Shown here piece by piece: positions 35,102-44,217 of a stretch of 64,000 nucleotides of DNA. The stretch comes from Nostoc sp. FACHB-110 (GTDB lineage Bacteria; Cyanobacteriota; Cyanobacteriia; Cyanobacteriales; Nostocaceae): NCBI RefSeq assembly GCF_014697425.1, contig NZ_JACJRU010000025.1:1-64000 (forward strand), written 5' to 3'. Every line of letters starts with the position of its first letter. Position 1 is the first letter of the stretch. Position numbers and translations under genes: made by a program. The notes under the pieces were generated by a model, which saw only the letters and a list, made by a program, of their open reading frames with translations, had not been told where the DNA came from and made no database searches.

Positions 35102-36415
35102 TTAATTACTTCTGCCAGTCGTGGATAAACCTTCAACTATTAAAGAAGGTGTATAACAAGAACCATTCCAATCAGCATCAGCACCTAATTGCACGACTTG
35201 TTTCAGGGCTGTGTAAATATTACCTGCGACCATCGTATCTTTAACCCGGCCAATTACCTCACCATTTTTCACCCGATAACCCAAATCAATATTGATCGAA
35301 AAGTCACCAGAGATCCCACCGCCACCACCCAACATTTGATCGACAATTAAGCCATTATCCAACTGTTTAATTAATTTTGATAATGATGCCGAACCAGGTT
35401 GAATTAGAAAATTAAACAAACCCGGGGTGGGATAGCTACCTAAACCAGGACGGAAACCATTACCTGTCGTACCGATACCTAATTGACGGCCTGTAGTGCG
35501 ATCGCAATAAAAATGCTGTAATATTCCATCTTTAACAAATACTAAAGATGTAGTTGGCGTACCTTCATCATCAAAAGGGCAACTATAAGGGCCTGCTTGG
35601 GGGTCTTGAAAAAGAGTCAGACTGGGAGAAATGACTTGTTTACCTAAGCGTTCTGCCCAAGGAGAAGCCGCCTCTAAAACACGTTTTCCATTTAAAGCTG
35701 CTTGGGCTGTTCCCCACAGCATATCTGCCGCTTTAGAAGTAAATAAAACCGGGACGCGTCCTGCTGGCGGTGAAACATTTTCTTTCGCCCAGACTATCCT
35801 TTGTAAAATTTGATATGCTAATTTCTCTGGGTCTAAAGTATCACGTTGAGTTTGACCATCCGAAACACTTAAAAAATCATCGCCTCTAACCCATTCGGCT
35901 GACATATAGCAACTAAGTGTAGTGTCAGTGTAGTAACAATCTAGACCTTGACTATTGACAAGCCTAGTATTTTCCACATCGCACTCCCAATCACTATTGC
36001 ATAGCACATCAGGATAAGTATCGCGGATAATAGCGATCGCTTCTTTGCCCCAGTTAACTAAAACTTCTATGGGTACACTTTCCCCTAAATTTGGGTAAGC
36101 AGGCTTGAAGTTACTAACTAACTCAACAGGTTCAGGTTGATTTAACTCACTCAAAGCCAAAGCCCGTTCCACCATAGCTGCGGCTGGAACCGCACCATAA
36201 GCTACCGTGAGTCCTGGACGACCATTGCGCCACAACCGCAGCGTTGTGCCTTCAGACTGACTGGTTTCTAGCTGCTTGAGTCGGTTAGCCTCAAAAAAGA
36301 CAGGACGAGAAAGCGAGCGCGACTGATACACCTCAGCAGCTTCGGCTCCCGATTTAATTGCTAATTCCAGCAGCGCTTCTGCTAGTGTATCTTGTGACAA
36401 ATTTTCAGAACCCAT
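35102..36415 (-). CDS. pmbA: PmbA/TldE family metalloprotease subunit
   Basis: 437 residues of the TldD/PmbA family. Conserved blocks include SRSLSRPVFFEANRLKQLETS near the N-terminus, FDDEGTPTTSLVFVKDGIL, and GGGGGISGDFSINIDLGYRVKNGEVIG. In characterised bacteria TldE/PmbA forms a heterodimer with TldD, which carries the zinc site; TldE itself lacks HExxxH, as here. Roles include peptide maturation. The tldD partner is not in this window. Identification is confident; substrate is unknown. Confidence 0.9.
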   Translation of the reverse strand: MGSENLSQDTLAEALLELAIKSGAEAAEVYQSRSLSRPVFFEANRLKQLETSQSEGTTLRLWRNGRPGLTVAYGAVPAAAMVERALALSELNQPEPVELVSNFKPAYPNLGESVPIEVLVNWGKEAIAIIRDTYPDVLCNSDWECDVENTRLVNSQGLDCYYTDTTLSCYMSAEWVRGDDFLSVSDGQTQRDTLDPEKLAYQILQRIVWAKENVSPPAGRVPVLFTSKAADMLWGTAQAALNGKRVLEAASPWAERLGKQVISPSLTLFQDPQAGPYSCPFDDEGTPTTSLVFVKDGILQHFYCDRTTGRQLGIGTTGNGFRPGLGSYPTPGLFNFLIQPGSASLSKLIKQLDNGLIVDQMLGGGGGISGDFSINIDLGYRVKNGEVIGRVKDTMVAGNIYTALKQVVQLGADADWNGSCYTPSLIVEGLSTTGRSN

Positions 36416-36458
36416 GACCCTTGGTGAATTGTGGATTTCGGATTTTGAACTGCAAACA

Positions 36459-36534
36459 ACGCAGATAATTATCCCAAATCATTGGAGCCTATCTGCGTTA
36501 ATCCAGACAGACGCAGATAATTATCCCAAATCAT
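36459..36534. repeat. 24-bp direct repeat pair
   Basis: ACGCAGATAATTATCCCAAA followed by TCAT occurs at 36459..36482 and again at 36511..36534. It lies upstream of pmbA and downstream of the Tab2-like gene. It resembles intergenic filler rather than a binding site. Confidence 0.6.
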
Positions 36535-36671
36535 GGGTATCTATCAGCGTTTGATCAGTGCAGAGAATTCCCAAAAATCATTAGTATGGGGAATAGGAAG
36601 TGGGGAGTAGGGAATAGAAGAAAAGTAATTAATTTTCCCCTTGCCCCCTGCCCCCTGCTCCGTTTCCTCTT

Positions 36672-37535
36672 TTAAGGCAAAGCTACCTCTTGCAACAGCC
36701 AAAACCCAGCAAAAGATTCGGCTTGGGGGCTTGACTGAATGCCAACAAAATGCACTCCGTTGGCTTTTTCTTTAGCTTCGGCAAAACCTTTGGCCTCTAC
36801 TACTGTTTGAGGATTTTTGATATTTGCCAAAATCCAACTTTCTGTAGCACCAGTTTCCAGAATTAACCTTGTGCCTGCACTAGTATCAACTCGCAAAAAA
36901 GCTAACTCTAACCCAGACATCCAACCTGCAAGCGGCAAAGCCCTAGGTGAGAAAATCAAAACTCCCGGAATGCGAGATTCCGGCGATAATTTTGCCATTT
37001 CTATCGGGAAAGCTTCGCCAAAACCAATATCCCACTCCGGCATTTCTGCCAAATCAGCGGCTGACAAACTGACAAACACCCATTGCTGCCCTTCTAAGGC
37101 ATCAGGTAAACGCTGAGGTAAAGGACTTTCTAAGCGCACCGAAGGATTAGTCCCCCCTTGATACCCTGGTTCTTGAGGATAAACTTCCTCCATTCGCTGT
37201 TGCAGCCATTGGTTGAGTACCAAAGTCCGCCGACTAGGTTGAGCCGGAATGCCCAAATCCTGGCAAGCTTTGGTAATCATATTATTCATTTGGCGGCGGA
37301 AAAAGCGAATTTTAATTGGTGCTTCCCCTGCTTTGTCAATGGCTTCCTGCAACGCCGTCCGCAACCAGCCCGAATTGACCTGGGTACTGGGACAATATTG
37401 AGCATAGCGAAATACTGCATCTGTTTGCGCCCGAATATCCGAAGGACTTTCGCAGACTAAAACTTCCCAAACTTTTTTTTGATTTTCATCCAAAATTGGA
37501 CGCGAGTAAAAATCGATTTCCCAAATACTGCCCAT
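36672..37535 (-). CDS. Tab2/Atab2-like RNA-binding protein (DUF1092)
   Basis: 287 residues. The N-terminus IWEIDFYSRPILDENQKKVWE and the RFFRRQMNNMI and RRTLVLNQWL blocks are diagnostic of the Tab2 family. In algae and plants, members bind the psaB leader and promote photosystem I translation and assembly; cyanobacterial members are less studied. The C-terminal half ends in FAGFWLLQEV. It is probably soluble and monocistronic. Confidence 0.87.
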   Translation of the reverse strand: MGSIWEIDFYSRPILDENQKKVWEVLVCESPSDIRAQTDAVFRYAQYCPSTQVNSGWLRTALQEAIDKAGEAPIKIRFFRRQMNNMITKACQDLGIPAQPSRRTLVLNQWLQQRMEEVYPQEPGYQGGTNPSVRLESPLPQRLPDALEGQQWVFVSLSAADLAEMPEWDIGFGEAFPIEMAKLSPESRIPGVLIFSPRALPLAGWMSGLELAFLRVDTSAGTRLILETGATESWILANIKNPQTVVEAKGFAEAKEKANGVHFVGIQSSPQAESFAGFWLLQEVALP

Positions 37536-37610
37536 GTTATGCCGTAGAAATCTGGCGATTTGATATTTTGCTTATATTTTGATCATACGAGTCTACGGGC
37601 AGTGTCATAC

Positions 37611-37650
37611 CAATTCGCAATTCGCAATTCGCAATTCGCAATTCGCAATT
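37611..37650. repeat. Heptanucleotide tandem repeat (CAATTCG)n
   Basis: Five to six units of CAATTCG. Flanking ATACCAATT and AATTGGTGT (about 37608 and 37706) resemble family A termini, so the tract may lie within a decayed family A element. Confidence 0.75.
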
Positions 37651-37794
37651 AAGAAAGACTGATTAATTAAGGCTTTAGGGGTTTATATCTGTTTCATTAT
37701 TTTAGTGAATTGGTGTCAGTTCAATTGGGAAAATAAAGCCTATAGACAACAAGCATTAAAATTAATCTATTGATTGCCTGTTTCAGGAGGTTTT

Positions 37795-38337
37795 ATGTCC
37801 CTGACAGTTCAAGACTTGGAAAAAATGCAGCGACAGTTTCCTGACTATCGCATGGAATTGGTGCAAGGGGATATTGTTGTTATGAGTCCATCAGGCTATG
37901 AGTCAGATGAAGTCGCAGCCGAAATGATTTCCCAAATACGTAACTGGGTTAAACCTCGAAAACTTGGACGGGTTGCAGCTTCTAGTGCTGGTTTTAGATT
38001 GCCTAATTCTAATTTAAGAGCGCCTGATGCCTCATTTGTCATAGCAGAACGTTTGCGTCGCAGCCCTAAGTCTTTTGCTCAGTTAGCCCCTGATTTGACA
38101 GTAGAAGTCAAATCTCCCAGTGATGATCTAGAAGAATTGCGCGTAAAAATTCGAGAGTTTTTGTCTTTGGGGACGCGGGTAGGAATTTTGATTAACCCAG
38201 ATGAACGAACAGTTGAGGTGCTTTACTCAGGCAAAGAGCCAGTGATTTTACGTGATGGTGATGTGTTAACGGTTCCTGATTTGCTGCCAGGCTGGGAAGT
38301 ACAAATTTCTGATTTATGGCCACTTGAATTTGATTAA
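37795..38337 (+). CDS. Uma2-family (DUF820) putative endonuclease
   Basis: 180 residues from an ATG with a strong AGGAGG five bases upstream. It belongs to the cyanobacteria-expanded Uma2 family with a PD-(D/E)xK nuclease-like fold. Likely active-site residues are Asp in APDASFV and Glu-x-Lys in LTVEVKSPS, followed by the conserved LEELRVKIREFLSLGTRVGILINP. Biological role is unknown; such genes are numerous and often near mobile or excision-related genes. A xisI homologue follows 29 bases downstream. Confidence 0.85.
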   Translation: MSLTVQDLEKMQRQFPDYRMELVQGDIVVMSPSGYESDEVAAEMISQIRNWVKPRKLGRVAASSAGFRLPNSNLRAPDASFVIAERLRRSPKSFAQLAPDLTVEVKSPSDDLEELRVKIREFLSLGTRVGILINPDERTVEVLYSGKEPVILRDGDVLTVPDLLPGWEVQISDLWPLEFD

Positions 38338-38366
38338 TGCCTAAATAAATTCGATATCGTGATATT

Positions 38367-38672
38367 GTGGAAAAAATTCTGCGAGACTACGCTGAGTTTC
38401 TTGGTAACGATGACCAAGTTCAAATAGAGCTAGTATTTGATCGGGAGCGTAATCGTTATATTTTAGTGGAAGCGGGTTGGCAAAACGATTACCGCATTTA
38501 CGGAAGCTTGTTACACATCGATATTATTAACGATAAGCTCTGGATTCAGCATGATGGTACAGAGGAAGGAATTGCTTTAGAGTTAGTTGCAGCTGGAATT
38601 CCCAAAGAGCATATTATCCTAGCGTTCAAATCACTGGAACGGCGCAAGCTAACAGATTTTGCAGTTTCTTAA
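38367..38672 (+). CDS. XisI-family protein (fdxN element excision controlling factor homologue)
   Basis: 101 residues from GTG. It closely follows the XisI pattern: VFDRERNRYILVEAGWQNDYRIYG, HIDIINDKLWIQHDGTEEGI, ELVAAGIPKEHIILAFKSLE, ending RKLTDFAVS. In Anabaena, xisI with xisH controls excision of the fdxN element during heterocyst differentiation, but most XisI homologues are not near such elements. Usual members are about ten residues longer at the N-terminus; here an in-frame stop at 38346 prevents extension. There is no xisH alongside; a Uma2 gene is in its place. Confidence 0.85.
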   Translation: MEKILRDYAEFLGNDDQVQIELVFDRERNRYILVEAGWQNDYRIYGSLLHIDIINDKLWIQHDGTEEGIALELVAAGIPKEHIILAFKSLERRKLTDFAVS

Positions 38673-38781
38673 ATCAATGCGTAAGACCTAGTTTTATAAT
38701 CCAAAATTATATTACCCCCCTAGCCGTCAAAGCTTAGTAGTGTAAAAATATTCCTACCTTCGTAGCTACAAAAGACGAATT

Positions 38782-39528
38782 ATGACCATACATCCAGCAC
38801 TGCAACGTGCATTTACCAACCGCCGTGTTCTAAAAGTTATTAGCGGTTTGAATAATTTTGACCGCGATCGCGTGGCTGCTACTATTAAAGCTGCTGAACT
38901 TGGTGGTGCTACCTTTGTTGATATCGCCGCCGATCCTGCTTTAGTCGCAATGGCAAAAAGCTTGATTAATTTACCAGTTTGTGTATCAGCAGTCGAGCCA
39001 GAAAAGTTTGTCCAAGCTGTGGCCGCTGGTGCAGATTTGATTGAAATTGGTAATTTTGATTCTTTTTATGCTCAAGGACGCAGGTTTGAAGCTCCTGAAG
39101 TGCTGGCACTAACTCAGCAAACCCGCGCCCTTTTACCCCAAATTACTCTATCTGTCACTGTTCCCCATATTCTGGAGCTTGATCAACAAGTACAACTAGC
39201 AGAAGAACTAGTGAAAGCTGGTGCTGATATTATCCAAACTGAAGGCGGTACTAGCAGCCAACCTGCGCACTCTGGCACTTTGGGATTAATTGAAAAAGCT
39301 GCGCCTACATTAGCAGCAGCTTATGAAATTTCTCGCGCTGTATCAGTTCCAGTATTGTGCGCTTCTGGTATTTCTAACGTTACCGCACCGTTAGCCATCG
39401 CAGCTGGCGCGGCTGGTGTTGGTGTTGGTTCTGCTATTAACCAACTCAACAGCGAAGTAGCCATGATTGCTGCGGTACGTGGCTTAGTAGAAGCTTTGGC
39501 AACTGCAAAAAGCGACGCGCTAATCTAA
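38782..39528 (+). CDS. ycf23: Ycf23-like TIM-barrel protein (DUF561)
   Basis: 248 residues of the Ycf23/DUF561 family present in cyanobacteria and red algal plastids. Barrel strands are visible: VLKVISGLNNF, GATFVDIAAD, PVCVSAVEPE, LIEIGNFDSF, ADIIQTEGG, PVLCASGIS and AAGVGVGSAIN. The last resembles a phosphate-binding loop. The reaction is unknown. A tandem TTCATAC tract follows the stop. Confidence 0.88.
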   Translation: MTIHPALQRAFTNRRVLKVISGLNNFDRDRVAATIKAAELGGATFVDIAADPALVAMAKSLINLPVCVSAVEPEKFVQAVAAGADLIEIGNFDSFYAQGRRFEAPEVLALTQQTRALLPQITLSVTVPHILELDQQVQLAEELVKAGADIIQTEGGTSSQPAHSGTLGLIEKAAPTLAAAYEISRAVSVPVLCASGISNVTAPLAIAAGAAGVGVGSAINQLNSEVAMIAAVRGLVEALATAKSDALI

Positions 39529-39603
39529 TCTTTAAGCGAAGGATGAAGATTGAAGCACTTAAAACATATATTTTTCATACTTCATACTTCATCCTTCATA
39601 CTT

Positions 39604-40752
39604 CTAAACCAAACAATCTTTCAGCGCGTAAATCACTTGGTCTTGCTGTTGGGTTGTCAACTCTGGGAACATAGGCAAAGATAAAACCTCATGGCAGCTT
39701 TGCTCTGCTACTGGTAATTGTCCTGGTTTGTAGCCTAAATCTTGATAAACAGGCTGCAAATGTAAGGGGTGGGGATAATAAACCATTGAATTTACACCCC
39801 GTTCTTGTAATTGACTGCGTACCCAGTCTCGATGAGAAGCACTTGCACCATTTCGCCCTTCACTCAAGACGCGAATTGTGTATTGATTCCAGACGCTCAC
39901 CCCTGGCGCGAGTTCTTCGGGTGCAGCAATTCCCGGAATTTGATTTAGCGATTGGGTGTAATATAATGCGATCGCCTGCCGTTTTTGATTCCAATCATCG
40001 AGATAACGCAGCTTAATTTGCAAAATCACTGCTTGAAGGGCATCCAAACGGCTATTTATCCCGATTTCTTCGTAGTAATAACGATTTTTCTGCCCATGCT
40101 CTTTAATAACTCGCATCTTGGCGGCTAGTTCTGCATCGTTAGTTGTAATTGCGCCACCATCGCCACAACCACCCAGATTTTTTGTCGGGTAAAAACTAAA
40201 GCAGCCAATATGCCCAATGCTACCGACTGTTTGACCTTCCCAGATTGCGCCTGTAGATTGCGCGCAATCTTCAATAACTGCTAAATTATGAGCCTGGGCG
40301 ACTGCCATCAGCCTTGTCATATCTACAGGCTGGCCAAATAAATGAACAGGAATTATCGCCTTAGTTTTAGGTGTGATTGCCGCAGCTACTTGCTGCACAT
40401 CTAGATTAAATGTATTAATGTCTATATCAACAAAAACAGGCTTGGCTCCTACAGCACTGATTGTCTCTGCCGTAGCAATAAAGGTAAATGGTGTCGTAAT
40501 TACCTCATCACCTGCGCCAATTTCTAAAGCCCGCAGTGCTAAGTAGAGCGCATCAGTTCCAGAGTTACAAGCTATACAATTATTAACACCATGATAGGCA
40601 GCAAATTGTTGCTCAAAACTTTCAATGATGGGGCCGCCAATATAACGCCCAGAAGCTAAAACTTCTAATACTGCTGCACTCACTTCTGCTTCGATAGTGG
40701 CGTATTGCTGCTTGATATCAAAGGCAGGAACAGAATTTACGCTTTGGAACAT
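39604..40752 (-). CDS. DegT/DnrJ/EryC1/StrS family sugar aminotransferase
   Basis: 382 residues. PLP-dependent enzyme using UDP- or dTDP-ketosugars. The N-terminal block FDIKQQYATIEAEV, IACNSGTDALYLALRALEIGAGDEVITTPFTF, IEDCAQSTGA and the Schiff-base Lys in SFYPTKNLGGCGDGGA are all present. No sugar-nucleotide cluster surrounds it here, so it probably feeds polysaccharide synthesis encoded elsewhere. The exact sugar is not predictable. Confidence 0.9.
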   Translation of the reverse strand: MFQSVNSVPAFDIKQQYATIEAEVSAAVLEVLASGRYIGGPIIESFEQQFAAYHGVNNCIACNSGTDALYLALRALEIGAGDEVITTPFTFIATAETISAVGAKPVFVDIDINTFNLDVQQVAAAITPKTKAIIPVHLFGQPVDMTRLMAVAQAHNLAVIEDCAQSTGAIWEGQTVGSIGHIGCFSFYPTKNLGGCGDGGAITTNDAELAAKMRVIKEHGQKNRYYYEEIGINSRLDALQAVILQIKLRYLDDWNQKRQAIALYYTQSLNQIPGIAAPEELAPGVSVWNQYTIRVLSEGRNGASASHRDWVRSQLQERGVNSMVYYPHPLHLQPVYQDLGYKPGQLPVAEQSCHEVLSLPMFPELTTQQQDQVIYALKDCLV

Positions 40753-41133
40753 GAGTTTTTATTTGATCTGAAGATACAAAGGATGCACTTCGACAGTCGA
40801 TTTTGGCTGATTGATTTTTGGTCAAAAAGCTGCTCAATAGACTGTCGCCCTGGATACGCATCAAAGAGGGTTATTACTGAAATTATTGTATGGTTAAAGA
40901 TATCATCATAATTCGTAATTCGTAATTTTTAATTGGTTGTTAGGACACTCTGAGAAATTGTCAATACGAAAGCTTTTGCTCAGTCATTTAGGAAATTAAC
41001 CCAAAACCCATTATCCCTATTGGGGATGATTGGGCAGCAAAAACTGGAGTATTCACCAAGATTTAACAATTAAAATTAAAGTTCCAAGGATATAGGTTGT
41101 GCTAATCAGACAATTCCCGGAGGTAGAGAAACC
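40753..41133. other. Divergent non-coding gap (381 bp)
   Basis: Lies between the aminotransferase and the FetB-like gene. It contains a few TTCGTAATTCGTAAT units near 40914 and no coherent gene. A short frame at 40705..40911 is considered spurious. Confidence 0.45.
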
Positions 41134-41910
41134 ATGCAGGATATCATCAAGTTAGACTTAGTTGATTTGACCTTTGCTGTGGGGCTAATGGCGATCGCAA
41201 TTGGTTTATCTGCTTGGGAAAAGTTGGGTTTAGAATTAAACTTAGCAATTGCGACTGGCCGAACCATCTTACAACTGCTGGTATTAGGATATGTTTTCGA
41301 TTTTATCTTTGCGATAAATAATCCTTGGGCAGTTTTGGTAATTTTGGCAATTATGCTGACAGTTACGGCTATTGTTGCCAGAAATCGCATCAGCCAGAAA
41401 ATTCCTTTAGTATTACCTGTAGTTTGGGGAGCAATTTTAGTTAGTACTGCTTTGACGCTTTTTTACACTTATTTATTAATTCTGCAACCAGATAGATGGT
41501 TTGAAGCACGCTATTTAATTCCGCTAGCGGGAATCATCATTGGCAATGGCATGAATGCAGCTGCGATCGCTGGGGAACGATTAGTTAGTACAATGAATAA
41601 TTCCTCAGGAGAAATTGAAACCCACTTGAGTTTAGGCGCAACCCCCCAACAAGCCGTAACTCAATACCGCCGAGAAGCCATTCGCGCCGCCATACTTCCC
41701 ACCCTCAACCAAATGATGCTCATTGGTATGGCTACCCTCCCCAGCATCACCACAGGACAGTTATTAGGCGGTGTTAACCCTTTAGATGCTGTTTCTTACG
41801 AGATTTTAATTTTATTTATGGTTGCTGTTGCTAACCTGCTGACAACGATTTTAGTCACTAGAGGATTGTGTCGTCAGTTTTTTAATTCAGCCGCGCAGTT
41901 AATTCGGTAA
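41134..41910 (+). CDS. fetB: FetB-like (UPF0014) ABC permease
   Basis: 258 residues with about seven spans. Typical UPF0014 blocks are present: AIATGRTILQLLVLGYVFD, LIPLAGIIIGNGMNAAAIAGERL, EIETHLSLGATPQQA, AILPTLNQMMLIGMATLPSITTGQLLGG. E. coli FetB with its ATPase FetA exports iron and aids oxidative-stress resistance. No fetA lies next to it; the following genes encode a different ABC-2 exporter. The ATPase must come from elsewhere. Confidence 0.85.
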   Translation: MQDIIKLDLVDLTFAVGLMAIAIGLSAWEKLGLELNLAIATGRTILQLLVLGYVFDFIFAINNPWAVLVILAIMLTVTAIVARNRISQKIPLVLPVVWGAILVSTALTLFYTYLLILQPDRWFEARYLIPLAGIIIGNGMNAAAIAGERLVSTMNNSSGEIETHLSLGATPQQAVTQYRREAIRAAILPTLNQMMLIGMATLPSITTGQLLGGVNPLDAVSYEILILFMVAVANLLTTILVTRGLCRQFFNSAAQLIR

Positions 41911-42053
41911 GATTGCGAAAACTCTTGGCAATGAGAATTTATACTAAATCCGGTTATCATAAACCACTTATAATCAAGGAAAAATAATCTCAAAAAATGA
42001 GATGCCTATAAAATAGAAAAATTTGGTACTTTAAGTTTACGCAACTTTTTGAT

Positions 42054-42827
42054 ATGAAGTATTGGCGTGAAACTATAGCTGTGGCACAACGCATCTTAAT
42101 TGAATTGTTACGCCGCAGACGCAGCCTAATTTTTTGGGCAATTTTTCCCATATCTGTGCTGATGCTTGGTGGGTATATTCTGGCAGAACGAGCAAAATTA
42201 CCCATTGCTGATGCTTTTACATATACTGCACCTTCAACTTTAGTCGGTGCGGCATTGTTTTTTAGCTGTTTGGGTGGAAGTGTCGCCACGGTAGTTGCAG
42301 AAAGAGAACAACAAACTCTCAAACGCTTGTTTCTTTCGCCTTTAAGTGGCACGTCTTATTTTTTCGGAATTTTTTTAGCTCATAGTTGCATTGGTTTAGG
42401 GCAAGCATTATTAATTTATACTACGGCTGCTTTTTGGGGTGCTAGTTTTAAAGGCTTGATTATTTTAGGAATATTAATCATTATCTTGAGTATTGTGGCT
42501 TATGTGGGCTTGGGGTTTATTTTGGGTACACAATTGGCGCGTCGGATTGAAGATGTGAATGCTTTAGTGGCAGCTTTTGGGGTTCCGTTATTAATTTTAG
42601 GTGGCGCATTTTTACCGAGTTCATTGTTTCCTAAAACTTTAATTCACATAGCGCAATATAATCCGATTTATCATATGAATGAGGCTTTTGTGGGAGTATC
42701 TGCCAAGGGTGAACAGCTTGGGGATATTAAATTACATTTTTGGTTTTTAGTGGTATTTGCCTTAATAATGGTGATTGGTGGATGGTTATCTTATCGACGA
42801 ATGTTAGTGCGAGAAAGAAAATTATAA
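42054..42827 (+). CDS. ABC-2 type permease
   Basis: 257 residues, six spans, with the ABC-2 signature VAEREQQTLKRLFLSPLSGTSY. An ATG at 42054 is followed by KYWRETIAVAQRILIELLRRRR before the first span. It is separated by only three bases from the ATPase gene downstream, so the two form an exporter. The substrate is unknown; drug, lipid or peptide are all possible. Confidence 0.88.
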   Translation: MKYWRETIAVAQRILIELLRRRRSLIFWAIFPISVLMLGGYILAERAKLPIADAFTYTAPSTLVGAALFFSCLGGSVATVVAEREQQTLKRLFLSPLSGTSYFFGIFLAHSCIGLGQALLIYTTAAFWGASFKGLIILGILIIILSIVAYVGLGFILGTQLARRIEDVNALVAAFGVPLLILGGAFLPSSLFPKTLIHIAQYNPIYHMNEAFVGVSAKGEQLGDIKLHFWFLVVFALIMVIGGWLSYRRMLVRERKL

Positions 42828-42830
42828 AAT

Positions 42831-43724
42831 ATGCTATCAATTATCAATTTAAATAAATCTTACGGTAAGGTAAAAGTTGTTAATGATTTAAGTTTGCAGA
42901 TTGACGCAGGGGAAATTTACGGTTTATTAGGGGCGAATGGGGCTGGTAAAACAACTACCATTAATATGATTTGTAATTTAATTAAAGCTGACAGTGGTCA
43001 GATTAAAATTAATAACCAACCTATTTCGGCAGCTACAAAAAAGCTAATTGGTATTGCACCTCAAGAAAATCTCCTATATAAAACTTTGACTTGTGCAGAA
43101 AATTTAAATTTTTTTGCCACTATCTATGGGTTGGATAAGAAAACACGCCAGCAACAAATACAATCTACTTTAGCTGCGGTTAACTTATTAGATAGAGCTA
43201 AAAGCCCGGTGGAAACATTAAGTGGAGGAATGCAGAGACGGTTGAATATTGCTGTGGCTTTAGTACATCAGCCAAAGTTAGTTATTTTAGATGAGCCTAC
43301 GGCGGGTTTAGATATTGAAGCCAGATATGAAATTTGGGAGTTGATTTGGCAACTCAAAAAGCAGGGAATTACAGTTTTATTGACGACTCACTTGTTAGAT
43401 GAAGCAGAACGTCTGTGTAATAAAATTGGCATTCTTAAGCATGGTAAAATGTTGGCTGAGGGTAGTTTAGCTGCACTACGTAATATTATTCCAGCTGCGG
43501 AAATTTTAGTTATCCAAACGACACAAGAAGCAGAAGCAATCGCCTGCGCTCAAGCTCATGGTTTTACCCCCAAGCGTTATGCTAATGAATTAGCATTTTG
43601 GCTACCAGAACCTTTAGAATTGCCAGAAATTATTGCCAGGTTTGCCGGGATTAAAATAGATGCGATCGCTCGCCAAAATGTACGTTTAGAGCATATTTAT
43701 TTGGAAGTCACACAAAAAAATTAA
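42831..43724 (+). CDS. ABC exporter ATPase, DrrA-like
   Basis: 297 residues. Walker A is GANGAGKTT, signature LSGGMQRRLNIAVAL, Walker B KLVILDEPTAGLD and switch TTHLLDEAE. The C-terminal extension (about 215-297) is typical of DrrA/NodI-like ATPases. It is coupled with the permease immediately upstream. Confidence 0.9.
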   Translation: MLSIINLNKSYGKVKVVNDLSLQIDAGEIYGLLGANGAGKTTTINMICNLIKADSGQIKINNQPISAATKKLIGIAPQENLLYKTLTCAENLNFFATIYGLDKKTRQQQIQSTLAAVNLLDRAKSPVETLSGGMQRRLNIAVALVHQPKLVILDEPTAGLDIEARYEIWELIWQLKKQGITVLLTTHLLDEAERLCNKIGILKHGKMLAEGSLAALRNIIPAAEILVIQTTQEAEAIACAQAHGFTPKRYANELAFWLPEPLELPEIIARFAGIKIDAIARQNVRLEHIYLEVTQKN

Positions 43725-43790
43725 CTCTCTCGGGAATCGCCATTGCAGTTATTGTTGTCAATACCAGGAACATCACACCAGTACACAGCA

Positions 43791-44084
43791 ATGGAAATTC
43801 TAGCACTCGCCGGATTATTACTATCTTTAAGTCCTTTTGGGCTGGTAGTAACAGTTATGCTCAGACAAATGAATAAAAAGCGGCGGTTAGAAGACGAAGC
43901 TTGGGTAGAACCAGACAATAATCTCCATTCTATTTCCCATGTAGTGGAAATTCCCCAAATTCCTGCTAATTTCTATCCGCCACAATTAACTCAAAATAGC
44001 TACTACTACATCAATAACGAGATGGAATGTGAAACACCACATCATTTAGATGTTGGTGAACAATATAAACATGATTCACTTTAG
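43791..44084 (+). CDS. Small membrane-anchored hypothetical protein
   Basis: 97 residues from ATG 43791. One N-terminal span (LALAGLLLSLSPFGLVVTVML) is followed by a basic stop-transfer (RQMNKKRR) and a hydrophilic Asn/His/Tyr-rich tail (PQLTQNSYYYINNEME). An upstream TTG would add 16 residues. It lies 66 bases after the ATPase gene on the same strand and might be co-transcribed. No family is recognised. Confidence 0.55.
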   Translation: MEILALAGLLLSLSPFGLVVTVMLRQMNKKRRLEDEAWVEPDNNLHSISHVVEIPQIPANFYPPQLTQNSYYYINNEMECETPHHLDVGEQYKHDSL

Positions 44085-44151
44085 TAAGTCAACCAGAAAA
44101 ATAACAAAAACCATCAGTATTATTAGCGCAATGTATGACTTATACAAATAG

Positions 44152-44194
44152 AACACAGATAGCCGACTTTGTGAAAAAGTCGGCTATCTGTGTT
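44152..44194. terminator. Perfect bidirectional terminator
   Basis: Nineteen-base arms AACACAGATAGCCGACTTT and exact complement around GTGAA. Convergent genes end on both sides. Confidence 0.9.
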
Positions 44195-44217
44195 TAAGTA
44201 TTTTCTGTCAGTGCAGA

